Notes: generated by a model from the letters alone, not told the origin. 64,000 nt of DNA from Gluconobacter wancherniae NBRC 103581 (GCF_007988885.1 NZ_BJUZ01000001.1:1116001-1180000); one strand, 5' to 3'; numbered from the stretch's first letter, positions 9,493-19,335 are shown. Program-made: numbers and translations.

Positions 9493-10597
9493 ACAGAAAC
9501 TGGACCAGCATCAGATTTACGAAGACGAACGAAATGCTGGTCCAAAAATGCTGCCACAGGGCGTGAAAACAGGCGGAAAATTGCTTCGCCCAGTAACCAG
9601 ATCAAGACAAGGCAGATTGGATAAACCATCCATCCCTGAGCCAAGGGCAAGTCATGGGCCCTGAACAGTCGGACTGCTGCCATAACAACAAACATATGGG
9701 TCAGGTATATTTCATAGGAAAGCTGCCCCATCCTTCGCAGCCACCACGATCTGACACCGCCAACCATCGGTAGCCAATGACATGCCATAACCAGCATAGC
9801 TGTGCCCATGATCAGCATGGCGAACATCGTATCACCCACGGCGTGCCACCACGCCGCTGGAGCTAATATTTCAGCGAGCATCAGGCATGCACCTCCAGTA
9901 CCGATCATGATCGAAACAGATCTGGAGGGTTGGAGCGATGATTGCTGCGAGAACACCCATTGCGATGGTCCCAAAGCCCGTCAGTGTGGCCTGCTCTCGC
10001 CAGATTTCATTGCCATGAAGCTGTGAGTGATACAGTGGATCAATGACTGAAAGTAACGCTAGAATGGCAACTAAAATACGCTTTGGCACACGGCATAGCG
10101 AAGGAAAGCCCAAGTAAAACAGTTCTTCAATCGAGAGAGACCAGAGAACTGTTATCCCTGCCACACTCCATCCGTGATTAGCCTGCCAGACGTTAAAATA
10201 TAGCCCCAAAGCTGCAGTAGCAGCCCCAAGAAAACTCTGTCCGGGCTTGGTGAAGGAGTAATCCTTGAAACCCATCCAGTCCAAAATACCGATTACGGCC
10301 AAAAGCCCCAGAAGGCAGGGCAAGATACGTGCGCCACGATGAAGAATAAAAGGTACTGCCTGAATATTATCCAGTGATCCGCCAGCACTGCATGACGCGC
10401 GTTGCAATAAGGAAGCCAGACAGCACAAAGAAAATCGTGACGCCTTCACCACCATTATAATTCAGCGCCATCAACAACTAATGAGGAAGAACATTGGCCA
10501 GAGCAGTATCAGCAAGGCCAATACGGATACCAAGATGATTCCCAATCACCAGAAGGATTGCCAATCCTCTCAGACAGTCCAACCCGGGATTACGCAT
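9489..10597 (-). pseudogene. Decayed acyltransferase-3 family membrane protein
   Basis: Read in three frames, this is an acyltransferase-3/OafA-like membrane O-acyltransferase of about 370 residues. The first frame from the ATG at 10597 gives LDCLRGLAILLVIGNHLG, with the family's R of the DxLRG start, then an in-frame TAG at 10480-10478. Reading through gives TIFFVLSGFLIATR, typical of the second helix. A frameshift near 10385 leads to the segment with VLWSLSIEELFYLGFP, and another near 9900-9930 leads to GQLSYEIYLTHMF at the end. One stop plus two frameshifts make a functional product unlikely. Such enzymes acetylate surface polysaccharides or lipids. Confidence 0.85.
9501..9544. terminator. 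Perfect 11-bp inverted repeat between convergent genes
   Basis: Arms TGGACCAGCAT (9501-9511) and ATGCTGGTCCA (9534-9544) flank a 22-nt loop, just after the stop of the 624-residue gene. AAAAA follows on the plus strand. It lies inside the 3' end of the acyltransferase pseudogene and could terminate the rightward unit. Confidence 0.45.
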
Positions 10598-10724
10598 TAT
10601 AACTGACCTCAAAGTTATAAATTACGATCTGCCCTCAGAATGAGTTTGAAGAAAGGCCTGTGCATGTCGAAAAAGCGACTTGTCATATCAAAATCCCCCT
10701 GATAGAAGCCGCCGAAGATCAGAT

Positions 10725-10799
10725 GGGCGCGTAGCTCAGCGGTAGAGCACTGCCTTCACACGGCAGGGGTCACAGGTTCAATCCCTGTCGCGCCCACCA
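10725..10799 (+). tRNA. tRNA-Val (CAC)
   Basis: A 75-nt cloverleaf with encoded CCA. Acceptor GGGCGCG pairs with CGCGCCC, the D-arm is GCTCAGCGGTAGAGC, the anticodon stem is CTGCC/GGCAG with loop TTCACAC (anticodon CAC), and the T-arm is CACAGGTTCAATCCCTGT-like. A palindromic run TGGC-T8-GCCA just downstream (10807-10822) may end the transcript. Confidence 0.96.
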
Positions 10800-11198
10800 T
10801 CTGAAATGGCTTTTTTTTGCCATATTCCCACAGTTTTTATCAAATATTATCAAGCTAATGCGCTCAATTAATTTAGTTTATTCGAAAGTAAAACAGCCTC
10901 AAGCAAGACACAGTGAATGCTGGCGGACGGGTGTTATGATACTAACTGGTTCAAGGGTGCCCTAAAGAAAAAAAGAGACAGCCCCTGCATTCCGAAAAAA
11001 AGATCTCGTAAAAAAACAGTAAAATGCCACTAGCGAAAATACAAAAGACGCAACCGCATCGAGATCATATTTGCCCGCCCCACAGACTGGCGGCACCGTT
11101 CTCTTCTCAGCCATCTGCCTCGCTGCAAGCGTAATATTCTGGCTATAAAGCCTGAGTTCAGTACAAGGGAAGGCGTCTTTAACAACGAAAATAGTCGC
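10800..11198. other. Gene-free stretch after tRNA-Val
   Basis: About 400 nt with no convincing coding frame. It holds the T8 run flanked by TGGC/GCCA right after the tRNA and A-rich tracts around 10970-11040. I see no repeat, tRNA or known RNA. Confidence 0.5.
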
Positions 11199-11591
11199 TT
11201 GAGCGCCGCTCTATTTCTGCTCTACGCTCGCACGATGAACGCGCAACAGCCAGCTTCGCCACCTCCCAAAACGTTAGTTGGATGCTTGCGTGATTTAAGG
11301 TTCTGGGGCGGGTTAGCGGTTACAATTATCGCCGTAATTGGTACGTATCCTATATGGGGCATGTTCCTTATGGGGATCTCCTTGGCGCTGGGAGATGACT
11401 TTCCAAACAGCCTGTGGGGAAGCTCTACAGGGTATGAAATCATGCTTTCTGTCCCTATGGGATCTGGCGTTATCGCAGGAGCGCTCATAGGCATTGCGCT
11501 TTGTCAGGATCGCTCGCGATTACTGTTTGTGGGTGTCGCTCTTCCTGTTGTGGCTTTCATCATAGAAATAACCGTCTTGTTCATGGTTTAA
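11199..11591 (+). CDS. Small predicted membrane protein
   Basis: A protein of up to 130 residues, not recognised. Three hydrophobic stretches are visible: about residues 36-63 (FWGGLAVTIIAVIGTYPIW onward), 79-101 and 107-129, with a cytosolic-looking start QQPASPPPKTLVGCL. The longest frame begins at a TTG (11199); an ATG at 11235 (MNAQQP) is an alternative. Neither has a strong ribosome-binding site. It stands alone between a gene-free stretch and a leftward regulator, so context gives no role. Confidence 0.45.
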   Translation: MSAALFLLYARTMNAQQPASPPPKTLVGCLRDLRFWGGLAVTIIAVIGTYPIWGMFLMGISLALGDDFPNSLWGSSTGYEIMLSVPMGSGVIAGALIGIALCQDRSRLLFVGVALPVVAFIIEITVLFMV

Positions 11592-11687
11592 CGCAGCGCG
11601 TCTGAGCCTTAGCCTCCAGCTTTCTGCTGTTGAACAGCATCCAAAAGGATTTGTCTGTAAAGAGGCAATGAGGCCTTCTCTCCAAAA

Positions 11688-12536
11688 TCAAAGAGATACT
11701 TCTTCCGCAGTTATGCGGGCTTCGATGAAAGATTGTACCCGGAGGGCTTGCTGGCGTGTTGCTGGATGATACGTCGTCATTGTCAGGTCTGAGCGACCTT
11801 CAATGCCAAAATGGGAAAATTCCAGCTCCAGAGTTCCCAGAGCAGGATGATGAAGTCGTTTGATCCCATCCCCTTGGCCCACGACGTCATTATCACGCCA
11901 GAGCTTCTCAAACTCCGGACTTTCCGCTGAAAGTTCTGCAACCAACCGCGTGATTTCACGAGAGGCACCGGCACGAATTGCATCTGCACGAAACGACGCC
12001 ACCACATAACGTGCAACAGCCATCCAGTCTTCCTGTGCGGACCGAACACGTGCTTCACAGAAAATCAGTCGCAGAATATTACGCTGCTCGGGTGGAAGCT
12101 TGCCGTAGTCAGTCAGCAATATGGTTGCAGCCCTGTTCCAGGCGATAACATCCCATGTTGCCGTTCTCACTGTAGCGGGCGTGAACGGCATTGCATCCAG
12201 AACATGCTGCAGGCGCGCCGTGATGCCACGATGTTCCTTGTATCGGGTTTCCGGCGGGTGCCCAAGCGCAAGAATGAAAAGATGTTCACGCTCGACCTCA
12301 GTCAACATAAGACCTGTCGCCAAGCGCTCGAGCACATCTTTCGAGGGCGCACCCCCGCGCCCCTGTTCGAGCCACGTATACCAAGTTGGGGATATGTTTG
12401 AGCGCTGCGCAACTTCTTCACGACGAAGCCCGGGTGTGCGTCTACGTTCTGTTTTTAGACCGAACACCACAGGATCAAGGCGTGTCCGGCGCTCTCTCAG
12501 AAAATCGCCCAGAGCATTGCCACCATCAGAGCTCAT
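11688..12536 (-). CDS. XRE-family regulator with MmyB-like ligand domain
   Basis: A 282-residue transcription regulator. The N-terminal HTH contains TPGLRREEVAQRSNISPTWYTWLEQGR (given here only as landmarks LRREEVA and SPTWYTWLEQG, about residues 34-59), the hallmark of the MmyB-like branch of XRE proteins, whose C-terminal PAS-like domain binds a lipid-type ligand. WDVIAWNRAA, near the start of the second domain, fits this. The gene is divergent from the neighbouring NAD(P)-dependent reductase, a common pairing in which the regulator controls the SDR gene from the shared 99-nt region. Confidence 0.85.
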   Translation of the reverse strand: MSSDGGNALGDFLRERRTRLDPVVFGLKTERRRTPGLRREEVAQRSNISPTWYTWLEQGRGGAPSKDVLERLATGLMLTEVEREHLFILALGHPPETRYKEHRGITARLQHVLDAMPFTPATVRTATWDVIAWNRAATILLTDYGKLPPEQRNILRLIFCEARVRSAQEDWMAVARYVVASFRADAIRAGASREITRLVAELSAESPEFEKLWRDNDVVGQGDGIKRLHHPALGTLELEFSHFGIEGRSDLTMTTYHPATRQQALRVQSFIEARITAEEVSL

Positions 12537-12635
12537 ATTGATCCTGTTGAAGATTATACCATGATAAAATCACTACTTTAACAGGACAGATTTTAGGGCA
12601 CGGTATCGTCTCCGACAATCCAGAGAGACATTTCC

Positions 12636-13541
12636 ATGCGGATATTTCTAACAGGCGCAACCGGATTTATTGGCGCACGTATCCTGGACGAACTTCTGTC
12701 TTCCGGACATGAAGTGCTGGGCCTGACGCGCTCGGACTCAGGCGCGCAATGGCTTAGGGCGAAAGGTGCTGAAGTCCATCGTGGCACCCTCGAAGAGCCC
12801 GAAAGCCTGAGTGCGGGCGCAGCAGAAGTGGATGCAGTAATACACACAGCCTTCGATCATGATTTTTCGCGTTTTGTCGAAAATTGCGAAAAGGATCGAC
12901 GGGTAATCGAAGCGCTCGGGTCACAACTAAGTGGCTCTAACCGGCCATTAATCATCACCTCGGGCACAGGGATGGGGAGCGCGCTTCCGGGTGAGAAAGC
13001 AATAGAGAATGTATTTAACGAACATAGCCCCAACCCGCGCGTAGCCTCCGAACTTGCGGGCAGAAAACTCCTGGAGCAAGGCGTCAATGTCTCGGTCGTC
13101 CGTCTGCCGCAGGTACATGACACCATGCGTCAGGGTCTTTTAACACCTTATATCGCGCTTGCTCGGCAGAAAGGCGCATTGGCATATCTCGATGACGGCA
13201 TGAACCGCGTTGCAGCTGCACATGTTCTGGATGTGGCAGCACTGTATCGCCTTGCACTAAGCAAAGCAGAAACTGGAGCATGCTATCATGCTGTTGCTGA
13301 AGAAGGGGTGCCAGTTCGCAAAATAGCTGAGACCTTGGGGGCGAGGCTCTCCTTACCCGTCATTTCGTTGCCACGTGAAAAGGCGACTGAGCATTTTGGA
13401 TGGCTGGGAATGTTCATTGGCCTGGATCTAACCGCATCCAGCGCGCTCACACGCGAACGTCTGGGTTGGCAACCCGTTGGGCCAGAGCTGCTCACAGATC
13501 TCAAACGGCTTGATATATCACCTGATGAAACACTCCCCTAA
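12636..13541 (+). CDS. SDR-family NAD(P)-dependent oxidoreductase/epimerase
   Basis: A 301-residue extended/atypical short-chain dehydrogenase. The Rossmann motif TGATGFIG (residues 6-13) starts the protein, followed by LTRSDSGAQWLRAKGAEVHRG, which suits NADP, and the AVIHTAFDHDF segment common to the plant-cinnamyl-reductase-like bacterial branch. The usual YxxxK is not obvious, as in many NmrA-like or atypical members. It is probably induced through the divergent XRE regulator. The substrate is unknown. Confidence 0.83.
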   Translation: MRIFLTGATGFIGARILDELLSSGHEVLGLTRSDSGAQWLRAKGAEVHRGTLEEPESLSAGAAEVDAVIHTAFDHDFSRFVENCEKDRRVIEALGSQLSGSNRPLIITSGTGMGSALPGEKAIENVFNEHSPNPRVASELAGRKLLEQGVNVSVVRLPQVHDTMRQGLLTPYIALARQKGALAYLDDGMNRVAAAHVLDVAALYRLALSKAETGACYHAVAEEGVPVRKIAETLGARLSLPVISLPREKATEHFGWLGMFIGLDLTASSALTRERLGWQPVGPELLTDLKRLDISPDETLP

Positions 13542-13602
13542 AGAGCGGAAGACAAGTGTGAACTGGAAAGCGGGTCATTATGCATCGACCCGCAATCAGC
13601 CT

Positions 13603-14736
13603 TCATCCAGCCCGCAGATGAAAGCGCGTAATTTCGGATGGTTTGCCCAGACGAAGGGCAAATCCCGGCCAAAGTCCCGTGCCGTTGCTCACATAGAGGG
13701 TCATGTTGCCCAGGTCGTACCGCCCAGAGACAAAGCCTTCATTACCTCGGGCAACCAAGCGATCAAGACCTAGGATCATGCCACCATGGGTATGGCCCGA
13801 AAGCTGAAGAGCAACGCTGCGCTCCGCAGCTGTTCGGGCGTTCCGGGGCTGATGATCCAGCAGGATAACAGGTGCGGAAGCGGGAATACCCGCAAGTGCA
13901 GCTCCAAGATCAGGTCCAACCTGACCATGACGGGCCGCAGAAAGGTCTGTCACACCTGCCACAACGAGATGATCGCTCCCACGCGTTAGCACATTATGGG
14001 TATTCAGGAGCATCGTGATACCCAGACTTTCAAGGTGCTCGATCCAGCTTTCATAATCGAAATAATATTCATGATTGCCGGGTACAGCGAAGATGCCATC
14101 TGGCGCGTGCAGTTCCTTCAAGGGCGCAATATCTCGGCGCCGCATGTCCACTGAACCGTCAATGAAATCGCCTGTAACGACGATCAGGTCAGCATCAGCC
14201 GCATTGGCTCTCGTCACGACGGATCGTGCCCAGGCTTCAGGAAAAAGACGGGTTAGATGCAGATCCGTCAATTGTAACACCCGATAACCATCAAACGATG
14301 CGGAAAGGTTGGAGATGGTGACGGTCACCTCCCTTATCGTGGGAAGCTTGATTGCATTGGCAACCCCGATTGCCGCCAACAAGGTAGAGCAAGCCCCGAT
14401 TATTACGCGGGCAATGACTGGAATAGACACCCACCGCCACTGCACAACTGCGACCAGTAACACTCCCAGATCAAGAGCAAGTTGGAACAGAGCGAGGAAT
14501 GCAATCGCACTGAAAGCCCAGTTAAACAGAATGATCAGAGGGCGTGGAAACTCCGGAAGGAGTGGTGAGCCAGAAGAAAGGCGTGCCCAGTAATGATACT
14601 GCGATCCAATGAAAAGGAAGCCAGTGGCCAGAATTTTTGTGACAGGGGAGAGCGGCAAAGGCCAGAGCCAGTTCAAAACGACCAGCAGGCATGGCAGCAC
14701 GAAAATCAGGCGCACAGAGGCGAGATCCTTGTCCAA
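13603..14736 (-). CDS. Membrane-anchored metallophosphoesterase
   Basis: A 377-residue protein with four hydrophobic segments in the first 140 residues, then a calcineurin-like phosphoesterase domain. Metal-binding motifs run in order: LQLTDLHLT (D-x-H), VVTGDFIDG (GD), VPGNHEYY (GNHE), LDHQP, and LSGHTHGG (GHTH). This layout matches the YkuE/YaeI-type phosphodiesterases that hydrolyse lipid or nucleotide phosphodiesters at the membrane. It is monocistronic as far as I can see; the 195 nt upstream, before hutG, hold no gene. Confidence 0.88.
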   Translation of the reverse strand: MDKDLASVRLIFVLPCLLVVLNWLWPLPLSPVTKILATGFLFIGSQYHYWARLSSGSPLLPEFPRPLIILFNWAFSAIAFLALFQLALDLGVLLVAVVQWRWVSIPVIARVIIGACSTLLAAIGVANAIKLPTIREVTVTISNLSASFDGYRVLQLTDLHLTRLFPEAWARSVVTRANAADADLIVVTGDFIDGSVDMRRRDIAPLKELHAPDGIFAVPGNHEYYFDYESWIEHLESLGITMLLNTHNVLTRGSDHLVVAGVTDLSAARHGQVGPDLGAALAGIPASAPVILLDHQPRNARTAAERSVALQLSGHTHGGMILGLDRLVARGNEGFVSGRYDLGNMTLYVSNGTGLWPGFALRLGKPSEITRFHLRAG

Positions 14737-14931
14737 AATTCAGCAGGCAGAAAGCCCTTTGAATATGACAGACTGGCACGAGCTGAAAATGGACTCCAGT
14801 AAGTCCCTGCGAAACAGGTGTGGGATGATCATCCGGAACGAAATCGCGTGCGAGTATGAGCGGAGCAGGGCAAGCATACGCCCGCCGCCGCCACACTCCA
14901 GATTTATATCATGCGACTGTGCGCCTGCTAC

Positions 14932-15735
14932 TCAGCCTTCTGGCCTCCACAGAACAGCCTGTCGTAATAAGGCTCCAATTGTCTCCCTGATTTTCTTTGT
15001 TTTTCTTTCATCTATCGGCCATGGCGCGTCCTCACTCTCAAGATAGACACTTTGGGCTTTCTCTAACTGTATTGCGTGGATGCCATGCTGAGGTTGTCCA
15101 TAATGTCGGGTTGTATAACCGCCTTTGAAACGGCCATTCAGGATTGTGGAATAACTGTTCCCAAGCTCGGGTACGTCCATCACGGATTTGATTAGAGTAC
15201 CCGCGCAGGAGACCCCATCATTGGTGCCGAAGTTCAGATCCGGGAGCTTTCCTTCAAAAAGCCGCGGAACCTCGGTCTTGATGGAATGCCCATCCCACAG
15301 AATGGCCCAGCCCCATCGTTTTTTCAGGCGATCAAGTTCTTCCTGAACAGCGTCATGGTATGGCTGCCAGTAAAGACGCCGACGCTCGGCAATTTCTTCT
15401 TCATCTGGCGCATGACCTTCATTGTAAATTGCCTTACCATCGAATGTCAGGTCTGGTACCAGCCCGGTTTTGGGTCTGCCTGGATACAGGGTTGCATCAT
15501 CGGCGCCTCTGTTCAGATCGACGACATAACGGGAATAATTCGCGCGGATCATCCCGATATCGAGGTCCACGCAGCTGCTGTAGAGCTTCTCCATATACCA
15601 GTCGGTATCGGGCAGTGTAACACCCAGTTCGGTCATCCGGCTTACCATGCCCGGCGCAAGCGCTGTGCCAGCATGCGGAATAGTTACCAGAACAGGGGCG
15701 TTGCCAGCCGCAAAACTAAAAATAGGGATCGTCAT
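14932..15735 (-). CDS. hutG: N-formylglutamate deformylase
   Basis: The last enzyme of the five-step histidine pathway, hydrolysing N-formyl-L-glutamate to glutamate and formate. The family landmarks are VTIPHAGTAL, DTDWYMEKLY, SRYVVDLNRG, LWDGHSIKTEVPRLFEGKLPD and GGYTTRHYGQPQHGIHAIQLE, with histidines and aspartates placed as metal ligands. It has 267 residues, normal for HutG. It starts 17 nt after the hutF stop, so hutF and hutG form a leftward two-gene operon, probably controlled by the operator between hutF and hutI. Confidence 0.95.
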   Translation of the reverse strand: MTIPIFSFAAGNAPVLVTIPHAGTALAPGMVSRMTELGVTLPDTDWYMEKLYSSCVDLDIGMIRANYSRYVVDLNRGADDATLYPGRPKTGLVPDLTFDGKAIYNEGHAPDEEEIAERRRLYWQPYHDAVQEELDRLKKRWGWAILWDGHSIKTEVPRLFEGKLPDLNFGTNDGVSCAGTLIKSVMDVPELGNSYSTILNGRFKGGYTTRHYGQPQHGIHAIQLEKAQSVYLESEDAPWPIDERKTKKIRETIGALLRQAVLWRPEG

Positions 15736-15752
15736 CAGTTTCTCCTGATCAC

Positions 15753-17135
15753 TTAAGATCTCAGGGTGGTTATTGCTTTTTGATATGCCCGGCTGATTGC
15801 AGCTTCATGAATATGGCGCCCATCGCGGATCACCCATTTTCCTGCACACAACACATGATGAACCGGCAACGACGGACAGGCGAAAATCAGACTATCCAGC
15901 ATGTCCATGATCTCAAGATCAGGGAAAGAGAGGTCCTGGCGCCTGATACTCAATGCGTCCGCACGCTGACCGACTGCCAGCCGTCCCCCCCCATGCGCGC
16001 ATGCCTGTGAGCCACCATGTAAGGCCTGCTGATAAAGCCAGTCTCCCACAGAGCCTGTCGCTTCAGAAGGAAGGGAGCGGCACCGTTTGCGAGAAAACAG
16101 GCGTTGCCCGTATTCAAGCGTTCGTAACTCTTCCATCGCACTCAAAAGAACATTGCTGTCGGTGCCGATACCGAATTTTCCACCTTCGTCGATGTATTTG
16201 GAAAGTGGGAAAATGCCATCTCCCAGATTTGCCTCGGTAATCGGACAAAGCCCAGCAACCGCACCTGAACGGGCCAATCGGACCGTTTCCCTGTCGTCCA
16301 GATGTGTAGCGTGCACAAGGCACCATCGGTGGTCGACGGGAAACTCATCCAGCAGCCACTGCACTGGCCTGCGCCCAAGTGCAGACAGGCAATCCTCCAC
16401 CTCGCGTACCTGCTCCGCAATATGAATATGGACGGGCACTTTGTCCGACACGAGAGCGAGCATCTTATGGATATCATCGCCGCTGGCCGCCCGCAGGGAA
16501 TGGATCGCCATACCCGCAGTCACCAGAAGGTTTCCGCTGTATTTGCTGCCAATATTCGAAATTACCTGAGCTATAAACTCAGGTGTGCTTCCAAAGCGTT
16601 TCTGCCCCTCTGCAAGCTTCTGCCCAAAACCTGCATGGCAATAAAGGGTAGGGAGGATCGTCATTCCGATCCCTGCCTGCAACGCTCCTTCCACGACGCT
16701 TTGGGACATCTCGGCAGGATTTTCGTATTGCGTGCCATCGGGGGCATGGTGGAGATAATGAAATTCAGCCACCTGCGTGAAACCGGATTTCAGCATTTCC
16801 ATATATAATTGCGCTGAAATCGCCTGAAGTGCTTCAGGGTCGACACGAGCTGCCAGCCGGTACATCTGATCGCGCCACGTCCAGAAAGAATCCGCAGGAT
16901 CCAAACGCTTTTCCGTCAATCCAGCCATGGCCCGCTGAAAAGCATGCGAATGGAGGCTCGGAAGTGGTGGCATCAGAACGTCAACATGCTCACTGCCTGC
17001 CACAGGTACACTATCTGGCAGGACGGCCGTAAAACAGCCATTGGCATCAAATTCCAATCTTACATTTTTCCTCCAGCCATCCGGTAGGAGAGCCTGCTTG
17101 GCAAAAATGCTACTGGAATGCACAGGAAGCCCCAT
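15753..17135 (-). CDS. hutF: Formimidoylglutamate deiminase
   Basis: An amidohydrolase-superfamily zinc enzyme that deaminates N-formimino-glutamate to N-formylglutamate and ammonia. This defines the HutF/HutG branch rather than direct HutG-type formimidase. Landmarks are PSLHSHAFQRAMAG (the HxH pair), VHIHIAEQ, CLVHATHLDD, LCPITEANLGDG and GIGTDSNV (final aspartate). It has 460 residues, the usual length. The C-terminal part is intact through VLCAGKWVIRDGRH. It is the first gene of the hutFG unit, divergent from hutI. Confidence 0.95.
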   Translation of the reverse strand: MGLPVHSSSIFAKQALLPDGWRKNVRLEFDANGCFTAVLPDSVPVAGSEHVDVLMPPLPSLHSHAFQRAMAGLTEKRLDPADSFWTWRDQMYRLAARVDPEALQAISAQLYMEMLKSGFTQVAEFHYLHHAPDGTQYENPAEMSQSVVEGALQAGIGMTILPTLYCHAGFGQKLAEGQKRFGSTPEFIAQVISNIGSKYSGNLLVTAGMAIHSLRAASGDDIHKMLALVSDKVPVHIHIAEQVREVEDCLSALGRRPVQWLLDEFPVDHRWCLVHATHLDDRETVRLARSGAVAGLCPITEANLGDGIFPLSKYIDEGGKFGIGTDSNVLLSAMEELRTLEYGQRLFSRKRCRSLPSEATGSVGDWLYQQALHGGSQACAHGGGRLAVGQRADALSIRRQDLSFPDLEIMDMLDSLIFACPSLPVHHVLCAGKWVIRDGRHIHEAAISRAYQKAITTLRS

Positions 17136-17183
17136 GGAACCGTCACCCTGATTGTCGTTGTATTACGAAAATACGTGAACTAG

Positions 17184-17197
17184 ACATGTATAGATGT
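17184..17197. promoter_or_regulatory. HutC-type operator candidate between hutF and hutI
   Basis: ACATGTATAGATGT is an imperfect palindrome sharing the TGTATA core with the better site before hutU. HutC repressors of other proteobacteria bind TTGTATNTACAA-like sites. Its place in the divergent hutF/hutI promoter region fits control of both units. Confidence 0.5.
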
Positions 17198-17222
17198 TTA
17201 AGGTCAAGCCGAGGTTTGGAGA

Positions 17223-18461
17223 GTGCCCATGTGGGATCGTTTATGGATCGACGTTCATCTGGCAACGGACGCAAGCGGCACGGGTCAACCTAGGGGCGAT
17301 ACCTTTGGCGAAATACGTAATGCTGCGATCGCAGCTAAAAATGGTCTGATTGTCTGGACCGGAAAACAGGCTGACCTTCCAGACGCGCCACATAAACTCG
17401 CCCACGAAGTCATATCCTGCGGGGGACAGTGGCTGACAGCCGGGCTTGTCGACCCCCATACACATCTTGTTTTCGCAGGAGACCGGAGTGCAGAATTTGC
17501 AGAGCGTCTGCAGGGTGTTTCCTATGCCGAGATCGCACAACGCGGGGGAGGGATTCTTTCTACCGTTCGCGCAACACGCGAGGCAAGCGAAGAGGAACTT
17601 CTGGAAATAACGCTCAAGCGTGCCCGACGTCTCGTTGAGAATGGCGTCACGACAGTTGAAATAAAATCTGGCTATGGGCTGACCCTGCACGACGAACTCA
17701 AGCAGCTCCGTGTGGCACGCGCCGTAGGGCATGCGCTCCCGCTGCGCGTGCATACAACCTTTCTGGGAGCGCACGCACTTGCCCCCGAATATCGTGGAAA
17801 GCAGTCGGAGTACGTTAGGCATATTTGTGAAGAGATGCTTCCGGCCGTGGCTGAGGCTAATCTCGCGGATAGTGTCGATGCCTTTTGTGAGGGCATCGCT
17901 TTTCAACCGGCTGAAGTTGAACGTATCTTCGATGCAGCCAACCGCTACGGGCTGCCAGTACGCCTTCACGCTGACCAGATGTCAGATCTTGGGGGCAGCC
18001 TGTTGGCCGCAAACTGGAACGCGCTTTCCGCTGACCATGTCGAGTATGCCAATGAACAAAGCGTGCGCGCCATGGCAGCCGCAGGAACCGTTGCAATACT
18101 GCTTCCAGGTGCATTTTATTTCGTACGTGAAGAAAAATTACCCCCGATAGCACTGTTTCGAAAACATGGCGTTTCCATGGGGCTCGCAACGGATTGTAAC
18201 CCTGGAACTTCGCCAGTCCTCTCGCCCACAGCTGTTATGAATATGGCCTGTACGCTGTTCAGGCTAACGCCGGGGGAGGCGCTTGCCGGTCACACTCACA
18301 TCGCAGCCAAAGCACTCGGGCTCGAGAAAACTATTGGTCGCCTTGAGGTTGGGATGGCCGCAGATATGGTTCTCTGGGACATCGAAGGACCGCATGAGCT
18401 GTCGTATTGGATTGGCGGAGTGAAACCTTCATCCCGTATTTTTGGCGGAAATCCGGATTAA
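17223..18461 (+). CDS. hutI: Imidazolonepropionase
   Basis: It hydrolyses 4-imidazolone-5-propionate to N-formimino-L-glutamate, the third step of histidine degradation. It is an amidohydrolase with the metal motif LVDPHTHLVFAGDR, then KSGYGL, HADQMSDLGG, LLPGAFYFVREEKLPP and ATDCNPGTSP, all standard for HutI. The longest frame starts at GTG 17223; the ATG at 17229 has GGAG about 8 nt upstream and is an equally good start. Length is about 410 residues. It leads a rightward unit followed by the broken hutC. Confidence 0.95.
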   Translation: MPMWDRLWIDVHLATDASGTGQPRGDTFGEIRNAAIAAKNGLIVWTGKQADLPDAPHKLAHEVISCGGQWLTAGLVDPHTHLVFAGDRSAEFAERLQGVSYAEIAQRGGGILSTVRATREASEEELLEITLKRARRLVENGVTTVEIKSGYGLTLHDELKQLRVARAVGHALPLRVHTTFLGAHALAPEYRGKQSEYVRHICEEMLPAVAEANLADSVDAFCEGIAFQPAEVERIFDAANRYGLPVRLHADQMSDLGGSLLAANWNALSADHVEYANEQSVRAMAAAGTVAILLPGAFYFVREEKLPPIALFRKHGVSMGLATDCNPGTSPVLSPTAVMNMACTLFRLTPGEALAGHTHIAAKALGLEKTIGRLEVGMAADMVLWDIEGPHELSYWIGGVKPSSRIFGGNPD

Positions 18462-18539
18462 AAAGCATTTCCGAAGGTGGAACAGGCATACTCGCTTATG
18501 CCAGTATAGACCAATCAGATCCGGATAAGGTGAAAGCAC

Positions 18540-19258
18540 GTGTCACTCGTCTTAGGAAAAGACAAACCCACCGCGCGTTAAGAGCAGGTCAAAGCGTACA
18601 TCACCGAGTGCATAGAAAGTGGGGCATCAGGCATCGCCTGCCATCTGAAAGTGAACTTGTAGAACTTCTCAGCGTATCGCGCATGACCGTCCACCGCGCA
18701 TTGCGAGAACTGACGAGCGAGGGTGTCGTCACGCGGGCACAGGGCGTGGGAACATTCGTGGCAGAACCTGCTCAACGTGTTGAACTACTGGAATTGTGCG
18801 ATATTGCAGATGACATCGTTTCCAATGGCCATATCCACACAACGAAAATTATTTCGCTGGATGTGATCCGTGCAGACAGCAACCTCGCTACAGCATTTGA
18901 GCAACGCCCGGGTGCGCGCCTGTTTCATTCTATTATCGTTCATTTTGAGGATGATACACCCCTTCAGTCAGAAGAACGTTTCGTCTCTCCTCATTTTGCA
19001 CCCGACTACATGGAGCAGGATTTTTCGGCGACACACCCCCATCGCCACCTCTCCTCCATCGCCAGGCCGGAAGAAATCGAACACGTTGTTTTCGCCGTAA
19101 CTCCGAGCGTGGATATCTGCACGCTTCTCGATCTGGACGAGCCAGAAGCATGCCTCCAACTCATGCGCCGCACATGGGTTGATGGGCGAGTCGTCATGAA
19201 AGGTGTCTTCACGTATTCGGGCAGTCGATACAGTTTTGTTGGTCGTTACCGCCCCTGA
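18540..19258 (+). pseudogene. hutC: Histidine-utilisation repressor, broken
   Basis: A GntR-family (HutC) repressor that normally blocks hut genes until urocanate accumulates. From the GTG at 18540 the frame reads VSLVLGKDKPTA, then hits TAA at 18579-18581, where relatives have a tyrosine or similar in the ALYEQVK segment. It continues as EQVKAYITECIESGASGI and then loses frame near 18630; the correct continuation RLPSESELVELLSVSRMTVH is one frame over and stays open to 19258. The wHTH recognition helix and the UTRA ligand domain are otherwise well kept, so the damage looks recent. A second open frame runs through from 18407, but it replaces the first DNA-binding helix with unrelated sequence. 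Confidence 0.8.
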
Positions 19259-19335
19259 AATCCATCATAGGAATATAGCCATGAGGGTCATTACGATTTC
19301 ACGTTGACAGAGATGCTTTCGGTGCGCCACATGAA

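Noticed and set aside
14609-15046. 145-codon plus-strand frame between the phosphoesterase and hutG
   Set aside because: It overlaps both leftward genes on the opposite strand and looks random.
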